From: Lates calcarifer
Taxonomy: Eukaryota > Chordata > Actinopteri > Centropomidae
Reading direction: 5' to 3'
Assembly: GCF_001640805.2 (NCBI RefSeq)
Contig: NC_066849.1
Location: 996,622-1,060,621 of the forward strand
DNA length: 64,000 nt
Part shown: positions 21,379-34,460 of the stretch, one piece after another
How the letters are laid out: every line of letters starts with the position of its first letter
Position numbering within the stretch: position 1 is the stretch's first letter
Made by a program: the position numbers and the translations under genes
The notes under the pieces: model-generated
Databases searched by the model: none
What the model was told of the DNA's origin: nothing
What the model saw: only the letters and a program-made list of their open reading frames with translations

Positions 21379-24300
21379 TAAAGACAAAGGAAAAGCTAAA
21401 TACACTGCTATGTTCAATCTTGTGATTACTGCTCAATGATTGATTTCTTGTGCCCATTAGTGGGTCTAATAGGTCTAATATATCTCTGAAAAAAGTGTTA
21501 TTCCCACTTCCTTATTAATGTAAACTTACCGCATGTAAACCTCTAAACCACTATATTCCTACAAAAAAATATCACTCCTGTAGGAACAAGATTATACGTC
21601 ATCATCTATAAAGACATGAAATTCCATTGAGATCTACAGGCTGCTACAGTTTTCTGACCAGATTAGGCTCCGAAAACACAACATAGTGTGAGTTATGAGC
21701 ACGTTCTTTTTTCTTTTTTTTTTAAATAACTACCGTACCAACTTCTGTGTGAAAGGTACCACAAGAAGCATTTTGTCTTAAAATTCCACTATCATGACAA
21801 CAAATTGTCTTGATACAATTTTAAGACTTATAGTCAGTGATATGTGAATGTTATTGCTAATGTAAGGCCAGATGATGTTCTCAGTGAAAAAAAGTGAAGA
21901 GAAGAGACAAATTCTGAGAAATGTGTGTAGTTTTAGTTAAGGTATATGATGGGCTACTGAATGCAGGAGCTAATGTAAAACTTCAAAGAAGAGGAGGATA
22001 CAATTTTTGCTCAGCAGCAACCATCAGCAGCCCTAAGCACTGGTCAACTTAAAGACAAGCCCTAACTGAACTAGCAGTGTGGACTGTACTAAGTTAACTA
22101 CCAGTTGAAATGCACCAAAGTCCATATGAATCATCCTCCTGATGGCAATCTGGTCCACTAACCTACATTATGAACCTCAGGATCACCTGATTGCACAGGA
22201 AAAGTTCTTCAGATGAATTTATACAATAATTCCAAACACACTCTGAACAAAACATGTACATGATACAGGCTAAAATATATCAGTATTGGTCATTTTATTA
22301 CACATGCTATTAATATTTTCAATAGAAAAAAAATATATATATATCAGTTGTTACCTTTCCTTACAACTGGGGTTCATGACCATGATGGGTAAAAAGACTA
22401 AAAAAATCATCTACATTCAAAGGCTGATGAGCATCAGGACTTAGTCACTGACCTATGTGTTTAACACAGTCTTTCTGTCTCACTCTCCCTCTCTTTTTAT
22501 GCAATCTTTGATTTGAGAAAGGGGCCATTTCCACTAACTGATAACAAAGCCAAAAGCCAAAAGACATCCATTTCTAGTTTGCAATTAAAATTGTAATCAT
22601 CGTCACATAGTGCTTGATTCTGCTTACTAACAAAAGCCTTCCTTTTCAGTAAAGCCACAGTGATGACAGCAAGTCTCTAACTGAATCACTGTGGCTTATT
22701 TGTTAGAGGTGCTTTCAAGTGATTCTGATCGCAGGCTTTATTATGTTTGCATTGAAACAAGCAAAGGAAAAACCTTTAATTGAAACTGATTAAATTGTAG
22801 CACTAATTTGAAACTGCCCACAAAAAGCAAAGTGTGTCATCAGTCTGAAACTGCCATCCTAGTTGCTGTCAGTGTTTGTAAATGTGTGCCTAAACATACC
22901 CATGAGAAAATTACTGACAGTAGTTGCTATGTGCAGATGTTATATTGGGAGACTAATAATTTGGTGACCATATTTTCATCAAGCAAGCACAACAAGAAGC
23001 ACAAAATGGTAGATCTTTGGCCTAACCCTAACCCCTAACCCCGACTGTGTGGGTGAATCCAGTGTGCCTGGTATTTCGGTTCTTGTAGGTGCTGCAGTAC
23101 AAAGTGGAGAAGAGCTGGATGAAGGGGAATATAATGCATTTCAAGAATAAAACATTACATGCTTGGTATTAATGAGCTCTCATAATCCTATCTCTTCCAG
23201 ATAAACAGGCAGATCCATGGATCCATTTGATTTGCGTCAGTGTCTGTGTGATTATTCTGTAGCAGCCTGGTGTCATCTGTACATGATGTAGTGAAGGGAA
23301 ATACAGTGGACTGCCATAATGACAATGCACTCTGGCTTGGCACTTCCCAAATCTGAGGCTGCAGATTTTTATGTGTCCTGGTGCCTTCAGATGTCATTCT
23401 GAGATGTCTATTCTCTGTACATTTAAAACCCATTTTCCACCAAATACCACCAACTTTCTTGCTGCCTCTTGTTGCCTCACTCATAAATAAATTACATTTC
23501 CTGCAAACAGGGACAATCTGTCAGCAATTTTTTAGAATTTTGATTATCTCATGTCAACCTCCTTCCATCACTCTCAGTGTGCAGAGGGAACCCTTTTTAT
23601 TCTTCAGCAGACTGCACAAAAGAAAACTGTTACTTTATTAATTTTTAATTTCTTGACTGCAGAGCCATGCTCTGTTGAGTAGTAATGGCTCAGATAAGAT
23701 ATCCCCTTGTAGACTGTAGAGGAGAGATGAGGGGATGGGCTGCTCTCCAGTGGGTACAGTATCGCCCGACTATATTTCACTGCAAAACAAGCTTTTAGGT
23801 GGCATGTGTTCTCTCTGTTGACAGCCTCTTACTATTCACTCATACTGAGGGATACACTAGAGCTGGCTCAAAACGAGCAAACTGATTTACTGGTATTTTT
23901 GATACGAATCAGGGTTTACCATACTTGTACAGCCATACAGCTGCATATGCTTAACTCCAACCCGTTTACCAAGGAATCTCAAAGAAACTGCGTGATTTAC
24001 TGTATGAGAGACTGTCAGAGCTCGTTAGCCTGTGGACCACATCCTGATTCCTGATGCCTGAGGACTTTGGAGAGACTTACTGTCTGCATTTTGATTTTTT
24101 ATCATCTTCAGGCCATTTATTATTTCTCCTACAGTCATGATACAACAAACATATGAGTTGGCAGAGTTATTAATGTTTTATATTTACTTTAATTGATATT
24201 TGTGTCCAATATTCGCTCACATCAGGAAGATTGGAAGACATTTCAAAGAACATTTTAAGCCACACCCAACTAGTATGTGACCTTTTGTATGGTTTTGAAT

Positions 24301-24559
24301 TTCAGTGATTGGGTTGGGACCATAGCACTGAAAAGAAACAATGTCTGAGCTGGTGATATTTCCAGAAACCTGTATTTGCCAGAGAGATAGTCTTTAGATA
24401 GATAGTCAAAAGTAACCATATGAGCATCTTCATTGCAGTATTCCTGCTTTATCTCACCGGCACCAGCAGAATGGCTTGTTGGCTATTCTCATCTTAGAGT
24501 TAAACCATATTAATGCTTCAGATAGAGGGCTTATTTTAAACTGCAAAGACCCCCATTGT
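21379..24559. other. Intergenic; no gene seen
   Basis: Contains a 13-bp perfect hairpin at 22652-22697 and a short telomere-like CCCTAA run at 23022-23041. Reading frames up to 98 codons (23188-23484 minus) show no family motif. Confidence 0.45.
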
Positions 24560-25270
24560 TCATGCTGTACACGCATTACTGCATTACCAGACAAGAATGA
24601 ATTTTGCAAATGACACCACCATCATGGGTGAGATTACAAACAATGATGAAAATTCATACCCTGAGGAAATCAACAATCTTGCAGAGTGATGCACGGAGAG
24701 CAACCTACTACTCAGTGTCAACAACACCAAGGAGCAGATTTTAGAGAAAAGAAAGCAAAGACACACAACCCTGTTCACACCAGTGGAGCTGACGGAATGA
24801 ACATAACAGGTTTTCTGTCATATTCCATCAGCTCCACATCTCAATCCTGGTAAAGAAAGCTCAGAAATGATTATACTTCTTAAAGAAACGTTATAGGGCA
24901 AAATTCCTGTGCCAAGTTCTTGTTAACTTTTACAGAGGAGCAATGGAGAGCATCCTAACTGGAAACATCACTAACTAAAGTAAAACTTGTCTATGGCTCC
25001 AGACAGGGAGGCTCTGCAGCAGGTCATTAAAACCACCCAGAACATCATTAGCACCCATCTATCAAGCATCAGTGGTATTGGTGAGGTGAGGTGCCTGCAC
25101 AGAGCCCAAAAAATACTCAAAGATGACACCCACCCCAGCCACAGGCAGTTCACCCTGCCGTCTTCTGGCAGGTGATGCAGAAGTATCCACTGCTGTAACA
25201 CCAGACTTTGGAGCAGTGTCTCTCCTCAGGCTGTGAAACTATTGAATTTATCCTTCACACTCCACCATTA
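24560..25270 (+). pseudogene. LINE (L2/CR1-like) reverse transcriptase fragment
   Basis: Degenerate + strand frames read FANDTTIMGEITNN (the catalytic block, with Ala-Asp-Asp mutated to Ala-Asn-Asp), then LLLSVNNTKEQI, FLCQVLVNFYRGAMESIL and finally CRLLAG..LRL near 25240. It is the same clade as 19340-20290 but more decayed. Confidence 0.65.
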
Positions 25271-25474
25271 CATTACTTACAGGACTTGATTATCTATTTG
25301 TTCAATTATATAACTTTTGTTTTTTGTGAGTAGCATAAAGGAACTACATCTGCAATTCCATCATGTAATCTTGTGTTGCAGAATGAATGTAGACAACTTT
25401 CAATATTACACACCAATCAGCATCAGCCTTAAAACCAGTTAGTGGTTCCACCCAATAGAGATATATTCCATGGA

Positions 25475-25534
<60 letters not shown>
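25475..25534. repeat. (CT)n microsatellite
   Basis: About 60 bases of CT, almost uninterrupted. Confidence 0.9.
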
Positions 25535-25535
<1 letters not shown>

Positions 25536-28500
25536 AACAGGCCCTCATAATTGTCCAACCAATCTGCAACCCAAATCATTTGATTGAGCAAACTGAGCAA
25601 TCACTACTAATTTATTTATAATGCTAGAAACAATTTATTCTTCTTCTACTTCAACTAATCATATTTATTTTATTTAAGATTTGAGAGTGACACATGATCC
25701 ATATTTGACCTCATTCATTGTTTCTTTCTTGCTCGTAATAGCACCATCAAGTTCTATATCTCGTCTTGTGTAATGTCTTAATTGATCATGGTGGAAGGTG
25801 AATATGTGATTTGTGTGAACTCCAAATATAAATAATTTAGGGTCAGATATACAAATCATTTTTCAGACTGAGACAAAGAAAGAGAGAAGGACAAACAGAT
25901 AACACTTTACCATGCCTTCAAATGTAACATCATTTCCCAGGGATACAACTGTGAAGTGCCTGAGTGCCTGGGATTTGGTTGCATTTTGCAATGTGCTTAC
26001 AGTCATTCATCATGCACTTTATACCTGTCAGTTTGTTCTTTCTTTCAGCATGTGCCCTTCAAGTAATCTTTTCTTTTGCCTTGTATTTTGGTTTCTTCTA
26101 TCTTGTAAACTACGCAACAGCAAATTTAGCCAGAAGAACAAAAATGTCTGAGTATACTTTTATAGTTTCTTTTTAATAATTCTGCATTTTGGCCTTGAAG
26201 TTTTTTTGTTTGTTTGTTTGTTTATTTGTTTTTGTTTTTTTGTTTGTTTGTTTGTTTATTTGTTTTTGTTTTTTTGTTTGTTTGTTTGTTTTTTTGAAGA
26301 TTTTTGTGTCATTTAGCTAATGCCACATTTGTTTAAACTTATCTAGCTAAAGTTCAGTACAGTAATTAATGCACTTATTCCAACATCAACCAGCAAGGAA
26401 ACCACACAAGCTGCATCAAAGAATTCCTAAGCAAGAGCAATAGAGTGCCAAAGGATGGACTTTGACATCTAGAGACTGAGTAGCGGAGACAGACCTGAGG
26501 AATTGTCACTAAGCAACCATATGACCGCTTTGGGAGCTTCACCTGAAGTTGTTGTTAGAGGTGCTGGCTCCAGCCACTGTTGACACACGTCACTATTCTG
26601 GGTTCCAACCAGCACAGTCTCCAGCTAAGAGGACAGCCCAAGTGGGTTAAAAATTTCATTACCTGGTTATGACAGGGTTGATACCGAAGTAAATAAACAT
26701 AATCTTTAAATTTTGGACCTCCCAGGATTCTGTAATCATGCTTTCATATTCTAAATCTTTTTTGCTTTGACTTATGAATGACTTATAAACTAAGGAAAAG
26801 AAAGAGATGAGGGACTGGCATTAGCAATCAGTTCAGAGGAAGACAGGGACAGAGGCAGCAGGAATGAGAATGACGGAAAATGAAGATGAAACACAAGTGC
26901 AGTGTTCAGAAATGAGACTCAAACAGGTATCACAGGTAATTTGACTAGCCCACAATATCATCCACCAAAGATTTCACAAGTTAAGTAGCCAAAATTGCTA
27001 GCCAGCTGTTTTTTTACTGTAACGTTTGCTAGCAAAGATTGCAGTTTATCACACGTACATCCACATTTTGATTCCAAGCTTGTAATTTGTTATGATTTGT
27101 ACGTAATATGTTAAGTCAATGTCTACACTCGTGTTCAATTAGCTCATTAAATATCTATATCTCTCCCCCACAGACCAGAGAAAGAGAGTGTGTGAATGGA
27201 ACTTTGTGTCCTTTATTGGGTCAGTGTTTGTCTAATATTGTGAAATTGTGAGTATTTGCCTAGGTGGAAGTCCTGGGGTGGTGTAGTCAGGCTATATCTT
27301 TAAATCATAGACCTATGGTCCTGCTACTTTCAAATGTTAGCACCTGCATACTTTTTAAACCATGATGGTGAATTGAGTCCAAATATGTGCCTATCACTTA
27401 GTGCATATACGTGTGATCTCACTCCAGCCAGGCAGGCCATTTGATCAACCAAAATTTAATTTCTACACATTTCAAGTCATGAACCCTCCTGTTACCTTCA
27501 AATTTACTAATCTTTTATCCTTGGGGTCAGTTTGATCCCAACAATGTAAACCTCCAGAAAATGATTATCATTAAAATTTTTACCAAAGTATATGTGTCAG
27601 GCACTTTATGTCTGTTTGTTGACTACCTAAATAGCCCTTTAAATGAAACAATGACCTCCACCCATCCACCCACTTATATATTCACAGTGCCTGTTACACG
27701 ACTATGGAGAAATATGCAAATCACCATAAAATCTCACTGATTGAGCTAAAATTGGAAAGGGATATATTTTTAGTGTTTTAATGGCTTAATATTATTTGTA
27801 AGTACATATTTTTGTTATCTATAACATTTGAAATGAAAAACAGTTTTTGTTATCAAGAATAGTAACATCTATTATGTTTGGGCTCAAAAAGAAGGATTTC
27901 ATTTGTAAAACAGAGCATCATCATCATCATAATCAGAACATCAGTTTATTTACAATAAAGTACATTTGAGCATTGTGTCAGGGATTGTTCTGTGCTATGT
28001 ATGTGAATATGTATGTAAAAAAAACAAGATATATAATCACTAAAATTAGTTTGACAGAATACAAATAATAATATAAACAGCATATTATTTTGCCACCAGA
28101 AAGTACATTCTAGCCTTTGATGATAATTTTGTTCATGATAATTAAAGAAAATATCACTCTGTGCAATATTGCAGTAGGATACACCTTTGGGTCTGCACAT
28201 GGGATTTGTTGACGAGACATTCTAAAATATTACCAGAGTTTATTTAAGCTGTTTGACTGTCTGTGTTTCCTTTTACAGATTTTGCTGCCTGCTCCATTCT
28301 TTCTCAAAAATATTTTTGTTGCACAGCTGATTTGCAAAATTAATTAACTGCTGCTGCTACAAAGATGATCCAGTTACATCACCTTAGCAATCTGGTCTTA
28401 ATTTTGAGAAAGTAAAAAATGCTTGCTTGCTTAAAAACACTACATGTAGCACAGGTTTAGTCTTAAATATTTATATATGTCTGTCATCAGACAATCATGA

Positions 28501-29469
28501 CTGTGAATTAGGAAATCAGTAAATCAGCTTGATTCATATTAAGTCAGCTAGAAGTTGTAGAGTTAATGCTGGGAAAAGCGAAGAAGCAATTAAAGTCAAC
28601 TTCTGCTTCTACATGAATGAACCTGTTTACCCTCCACAAAGCACTGCTGTATTCAAATTGCCTGTCTAGCTGTGCTGCAGGCACCACAGGCTGCTCGGGG
28701 ACCACTTTACATCCCTACAGTTGATGCATTAAAATCTCACCCACATGCTAATTCTGTCCCACTGGAACATGCATTGTAGGGGTAAGGGCAATGTATGGAA
28801 ATTGTGTTTAAGGATACATCAAGACACAGAGTGCAAGACTAAACTGGCTTTCACAGAGGCATAATAAACTATGTTAGCTTTTGTGCTAAATTGGAAGAAG
28901 TCATAATTTCATAAATCTTTATTTTATATATATGTTTTTTTTTTCAATGTAATACATGGAAACATGCTAACACCAGGATAACAAACACCCCTTAAAATGC
29001 TAATTTAATAGGAAGTTACTGGTAAATTGGTCTTAAAGTATTGCTGACCAAAAATGAATGAGCTAATTATTTCTGCTGGTATTTTTCTGGTAAGTTTGAC
29101 ACAAATCTGCACCCCGAAGTCTGGCATAACAAAAGCTCTCATCTTCTTCCACCCCCATAGCTTTTATATGTTCCCAGACCATCTGCCAGCCATATAAATG
29201 AAAGCATTACTACCTCAAACAGTAGGTAGTAACTACTTGAGTACTGCATGCTCTGTACTTTGCTTAAGCAGTGTGGTGAGTGAAATGTTTTCCCCTCAGA
29301 GCTTGACTTCACATTTGAGAAGGTAGGATCAGCAAATGCTTGGTTGACCAAAAAAAAAAAAAAAGTTAATTTGTGGAATTTCTTGCCTTCTTAATGTGAG
29401 ACCATCAGTTGTGTTGTGCAGAGGTAGTGTTGGTACACAGTTCTATACAGTGAATAGCCCTATTCAGCC
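25535..29469. other. Intergenic; simple and low-complexity repeats
   Basis: A TTTG/T tract lies at 26202-26296. At 27478-27560 the block GAACCCTCCTGTTACC..CCTTGGGGTCAGTTTGATCCC resembles the end of a fish MITE, but no second end was found. No gene was recognised. Confidence 0.4.
26202..26296. repeat. TTTG-rich tandem repeat
   Basis: A unit of about 36 bases (T-run, four TTTG, TTTATTTG, TTTTTG) is repeated about two and a half times, itself built of TTTG tetramers. Confidence 0.85.
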
Positions 29470-30128
29470 TATTAAGACATGAAGGTCAGTCAGTCCAGAA
29501 AATTTCAAGAACTTTGAATGTATCCTCAAGTACAGTCGCCATCAAACACTGTGATGAAGCTGGCTCATATGAGGACCGGCCCAGGAGAGACCAAGAGTTA
29601 GCTCTGCTACAGAGGATCAGTTCATTAGAGTTACCAGCCTCAGAAACCACTAACAGCACCTCAGATTAGAGCCTACATAAATGCTTCATAGAGTTCAAGT
29701 AGCAGACACATGTCAACATCAACTGTTCAGAGGAAACTGATGACCTGGCTTCCACAACCACCTGATCTAAACCCAACTGAGATGGTTTGGGATGAGTTGG
29801 ACCACAGAGTGAGGACAAAGCAGCCAACAAGTGCTCAGCATCTCTGGAAACTCCTTCAAGACTGTTGGAAAACCACTGCAGGTGACTACCTCATGAATCT
29901 GACTGAGAAAAGGCCAAGAGTGTGCAAAGCTGTCATCAAAGCAAAAGAAGGCTACTTTGAAGAAATTAAAATACAAAACATATTCTGGTTTAACACTTTT
30001 TTCACTACACAATTCCATATGAGTTCCTTCCTAGTAGATGTCTTCAGTATTAATGTACAATGTAGAAAATAATAAAAAATAAAGAAAAACCACTGAATGA
30101 GAGGGTGTGTCTTTTGACTGGTACTGTA
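29470..30128 (+). mobile_element. Tc1/mariner element, internally deleted
   Basis: The left part reads LRHEGQSVQKISRTLNV, the Tc1 helix-turn-helix. After a deletion of the catalytic middle, the right part reads PQPPDLNPTEMVWDELDHRV, the DLNPIE-type motif of the DDE domain, followed by VCKAVIKAKEGYFEE to the C-terminus. The end TCTTTTGACTGGTACTGTA is the usual terminus of this family. It is not autonomous. Confidence 0.85.
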
Positions 30129-30805
30129 TGCTCTGTACTACTACATTCACTTACGATCATCCATCAGATTTTTTAAAGGCCCCGCATTAAGTCGCAGCAT
30201 TAAGATGAGAGAGACCAGGAAAATGGGCAAAAAGCAGAATACAAATATAAAAATATATAATGCAGATTAGAAAACACTGTACTATATAGTGTACAGAATG
30301 CGCATTATATTGTATACAGAGTGTATATAGCTTTCTTAGATAGCATATAGCTTTTATAATATATACAGTATAATCCTCTCAGGTAGCAGAGCTAACCTGC
30401 TGTAATTAGAGGAGGTTCTACGTTAATTAGAAGCAAATATGAAGCTAATTCTATCCAAAGCAAACCATATGCCAGCACAAATTATCATCATATGGTACAA
30501 GGTGCACTGAGATTTTATGTGTAAGTTGTCATTATGTTTCCAAGAACTGATGTTAAATGTGAAAGATTTTTACTGCTTATTATGGAGGGAGAAGTGAATT
30601 ATCATACCTAAGGTTTCTGTAGTTAGAAAATAACATTTCAATTAGAGCTTTATTTCATGCTGTTGGAATGTAGCAAACTGTCTCTGGCTCCAGTGACATT
30701 TCCTGTACTGTTAAATATATTCCCTGCAAGTTATTCGATGCTGTGCACCACACAGAGGGTACTGAAAAACTGCAGGCCCAACTTGACAGAAGGGAAGACA
30801 CTTAA

Positions 30806-30840
<35 letters not shown>

Positions 30841-32288
30841 CCAAGTCACACTTGCACTGCACTAGGTGCTGTCAGTGTGACATGCCAAGCATAAAATGCA
30901 ACTTGAGGAGTTGTGTCATGAAATAAGGTTCATCTTGAATATCTAGCTATAAAAAAACATGTCATAATGTCATTATATTATTGGCATTCTTATTGACTCA
31001 GGACAACATGTATCTCATGCAATTTATATACACTTCTGGCAACAATGTGCATTTTGTCATATCTGACACATTGTTGACATTCCAGAATTATTATTTTTTT
31101 ATTTTGTCATTTTAAGGTGACATTTTACAATATCCACTTCAAGTGCCTTTAAAATCACTCTGATATGACAAGATTTTTAATTTTTGTTGTTGTAATTGCT
31201 TTTTTTAAAATTAATTTATGAAGGCGACACAGTGTACTTGTGCACAAAAGGAACTGTTTTAGATACCTAACACATTAAATGCCAAGTATACGGAGTCTTG
31301 AATTTTATATCAGATGAACTAGAAGAAGCAAAATAACTGTATCTGTGTCGACAAAAACATAATATTCCTGGTTTTCCCTCTGAGCTTCCCTTTATATGTG
31401 CAAAACCAATGTATATTGCAATATTCAATATGTAACTATGTACAAAATACATGCTGTAGAGGCATAGTGTTGTAGTGACTGCTAAACAAGTTACCCCGCC
31501 CCCACCCCCCGTGTTGTACAAATTCTAAACCAGATGGTCTCCCCCAGGATCCAGTCACCGAGGGGATGTATGCTGAGAAAAGCAGCTAATATTAGACATA
31601 TTAGAGCATTTCTCAAGGTACTTCCACAGACAGATGGCAGGCATCTTTGACTCACAGCACAATGTGAATGAAATCTAAGCATGCCGAGTCATGTGAACAG
31701 CACTGGAAAACTGTAGCATTTTACATCTAAGGCTAGAGATCTAACGGTTATCAAATCATATGACTTTCTGTGTAGACTAAGAACATAAGATCGATTTTGC
31801 TCTCAAGTAAGAAATTTGGACAACCAGGCAACTGGCGAGATTCCTAGTACCACTGCCAGACTATAATATCCTCTTGTACACTAAAACTATCAACTGGGAA
31901 AAATCTCAGTGCCAGCTCCAGTTCAGTTAGTCAGCTTTTTATACCACATACTGTATATTGCACTGGTCATATTGTGCATTTAAACACAAACCTAGCCAGC
32001 AGCTGACTGTTGCAAACTCTCATATAAATAACTGTAAAATAACAAAAAATATAAATGTGTGGTTAGAAGCTTAGAAAGAAAATGTTAAAATACGGCTGGT
32101 GATAGAGAGGAAGAGCAGAGTAGCAGGGTCAATTCAAGACCACGAATCCAGAGATAACAGCAAAACGTCCAGTATCTACAACTGAAATGGTGAGCAGAGG
32201 ACAACAGTGGAAATATTATCTGGGATTAGATAGCAGGATACGGTTATTTAGTACCTTTTTTTTCTCTACTATCATCAGAAAATCTAGC

Positions 32289-32292
<4 letters not shown>
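30129..32292. other. Intergenic; A27 run
   Basis: An A27 tract lies at 30813-30839. No gene or repeat family was otherwise recognised. Confidence 0.45.
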
Positions 32293-32324
<32 letters not shown>

Positions 32325-32336
32325 TAATCACACAGA

Positions 32337-32394
<58 letters not shown>

Positions 32395-32407
32395 TCTGTG
32401 TGATTAG
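32293..32407. repeat. (AT)n microsatellite with 84-bp perfect palindrome
   Basis: An AT tract (about 32293-32322) is followed by a perfect inverted repeat. The left arm CTAATCACACAGAGTAT is 32324-32340, then 25 AT units (32341-32390), then the exact complement of the arm (32391-32407). The whole 84 bases is self-complementary and can extrude a cruciform. Confidence 0.95.
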
Positions 32408-33366
32408 CTCAGACTTTACAGAACTTCATCACAGAGGGATTCAGTAAAAGAAAAAAGTGTTTAAAATGACTTTTTGTTGATAGTAGTACTACTTTAATTG
32501 TTTGTGTGTTGACTCAGTAAATAAACATGACATGACTCAGTTTTCATTAAACAACATGAGCAGGGGATCATCAGTTGTCATGGAGATTGTGTACTGTATG
32601 ACCTCCTCCACTGAATGCTCTGTGATTTGATGGGATGTTCACAGACAGATGATGATGTCTGTTTCTGCTTGCCCAGGGTCCTTGTTGTTTGGCTGATTTA
32701 GGCTTCTACACAGCAGTTACATGCAGCTTCACTATGTCATAAACCATTCCAGTATGTCTGTTGGTCCTGTCTTTATGAGTTATTATGAGTGGTTATACCA
32801 GAATCACAATGCTTATACAACAGTTGCTTCCACAGTAAACTATTTCCATTCCTTTTTCTTTATTTCTTTAAGGTTCATTTTATGTCTTTATTGATAGTCA
32901 AGAAGAGATGTTACAGTAAATAAGGGGTGAGAGAGCAGGAGGATGAAGCAGGAGCATGAGGAAAACTGACATCAACATCAGGCCCAACCTTCAGGTGTCA
33001 CATTTCTGATGCATAAGTTTGGCCAGGTGTTGGTAGTCCCGTTGACCTGTGTGTCTCCTCCACTCCTGCTGACAGAGTTAAACTATGCATGTTAGTCATG
33101 AGGGACTCCATGTTTCTACCTGGGGTCAGAGCTTCTGGCATAGAGGATAATCTTAGGGTGCTGGCATTGCGTAGGGAGAAACATGGAATTCAGGCACACT
33201 CCACCACAACAGACCCCACTGAAAACTGTACCAGGGTCAAAGAGGTCTATGCCCTGATTCACAGAGGACACATGTTTGTGCTCTAAAGCAGGCATGCAGG
33301 AGATTGGAGCGCAAATGGAATCAAACAAAATCAGAAGCTTTGTACCTCCAGTGGCACCAGTGTGTA

Positions 33367-33435
<69 letters not shown>

Positions 33436-33714
33436 ATTCTGTTGCTAAACTTATTCAGAACCAGTCATCTCTCAACTGCTTGCCCTTTCCAGCTGTTTCC
33501 TGCTGAGTTTCTAGAATTTCTCTGTAGTAAAATAGATGAGATCAGACATCTCAGCTGGTGTTGGCTTCTAAACCCACAAAACTCTCCAAAGGTCTCTGAC
33601 CAGTACTGGAACCTGAAGTGCTCGATTTTGTGAATTTATCATTGAAAACTGCTGTGGCTATATGTTTACATAAGAAACCTCACCTTAACCCTTGGTCTCT
33701 AATAAACTGTCTCT
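32408..33714. other. Intergenic; TA/T microsatellite
   Basis: (TA)n at 33369-33404 runs directly into T30 at 33405-33434, producing artificial frames. No gene was recognised. Confidence 0.5.
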
Positions 33715-33860
33715 TGACTAAATCCATAAAATTTGACCACATTACTCCAGTTTAACCAGTTTAACCCTCCCTTCATTGGCTCCCTATCAGATCAGCCTTT
33801 AAGGTGAGGAAATACATGTTTCACAAATAGAAATTAACCCATGCTCCAAAACAACATTGC
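33715..33860 (+). pseudogene. Short LINE 3' fragment
   Basis: Reads FDHITPV, then SLHWLPIRSAFKV after a frame change, matching the conserved 'HITPVL.SLHWLPV' block of L2-type LINEs. Only about 45 codons remain. Confidence 0.45.
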
Positions 33861-34460
33861 TGTGCATGGATGACTGTATAGGTCATGTGGGGTCTACAAA
33901 ATTTGTCACTAAATTTGATTTACTGAAGGGATATTTGCAGGTACTATTGTCCAAGTGCTCATATGAAATACCTGCCTTTGTTATGCTTGTGCACTGTGAT
34001 GCTGTTTGATTTAAGAAACACTCATGCAATGTTCCAGCATTTGATGAGTATAATTGTGTTGAATGATTTGGTTATTAATGACACCTGGCATTATCATCTC
34101 CAGTGAATCCATGCACTTTTTGAGTGTTTGGCTGAGATACAGCTTTTCATCAGCTTGTGAGTTTGCAGTGACTACAGTGAGATACGTTGGTCGACTGATG
34201 TGGCAAGGCTGTGTGGCTCCTGTCCAGGCCAAGCTTATGGTAATTGCTGAGTATCCACAATCCTCAACAAAAAAGGAACTCCAGTGATTTGGGGGTTTGG
34301 TGGGATATAGAGGAGCTTCTGCAAAAACCTTTCAACTGCTGTTTTTCCTGTGACTCATCTGCTGAAGGCCAAGGCAAAATGTCAGGTTGTCTGACTTTGA
34401 CTGTGTAAAATCTCTGTTGTATTCTTGTTTTTGGCACACTACAGTTCAATAAGGCATTCA
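33861..34460 (+). pseudogene. Ty3/gypsy pol fragment (reverse transcriptase to RNase H)
   Basis: Broken + strand frames read WMDDCI-like, TKFVTKFDLLKGYLQV, EIPAFVMLV, then FAVTTVRYVGR, PVQAKLMVIAEYPQSSTKKEL, GLVGY and SFCKNLSTAVFPVTHLLKAK. These are the ordered RT palm, connection and early RNase H blocks of vertebrate gypsy elements. Several frame changes and stops lie between them, and no LTR is attached. Confidence 0.7.

Noticed and set aside
33276..33633. Overlapping frames of 76 and 109 codons
   Set aside because: Both are created by the TA and T microsatellite (Ile/Tyr then Phe runs).
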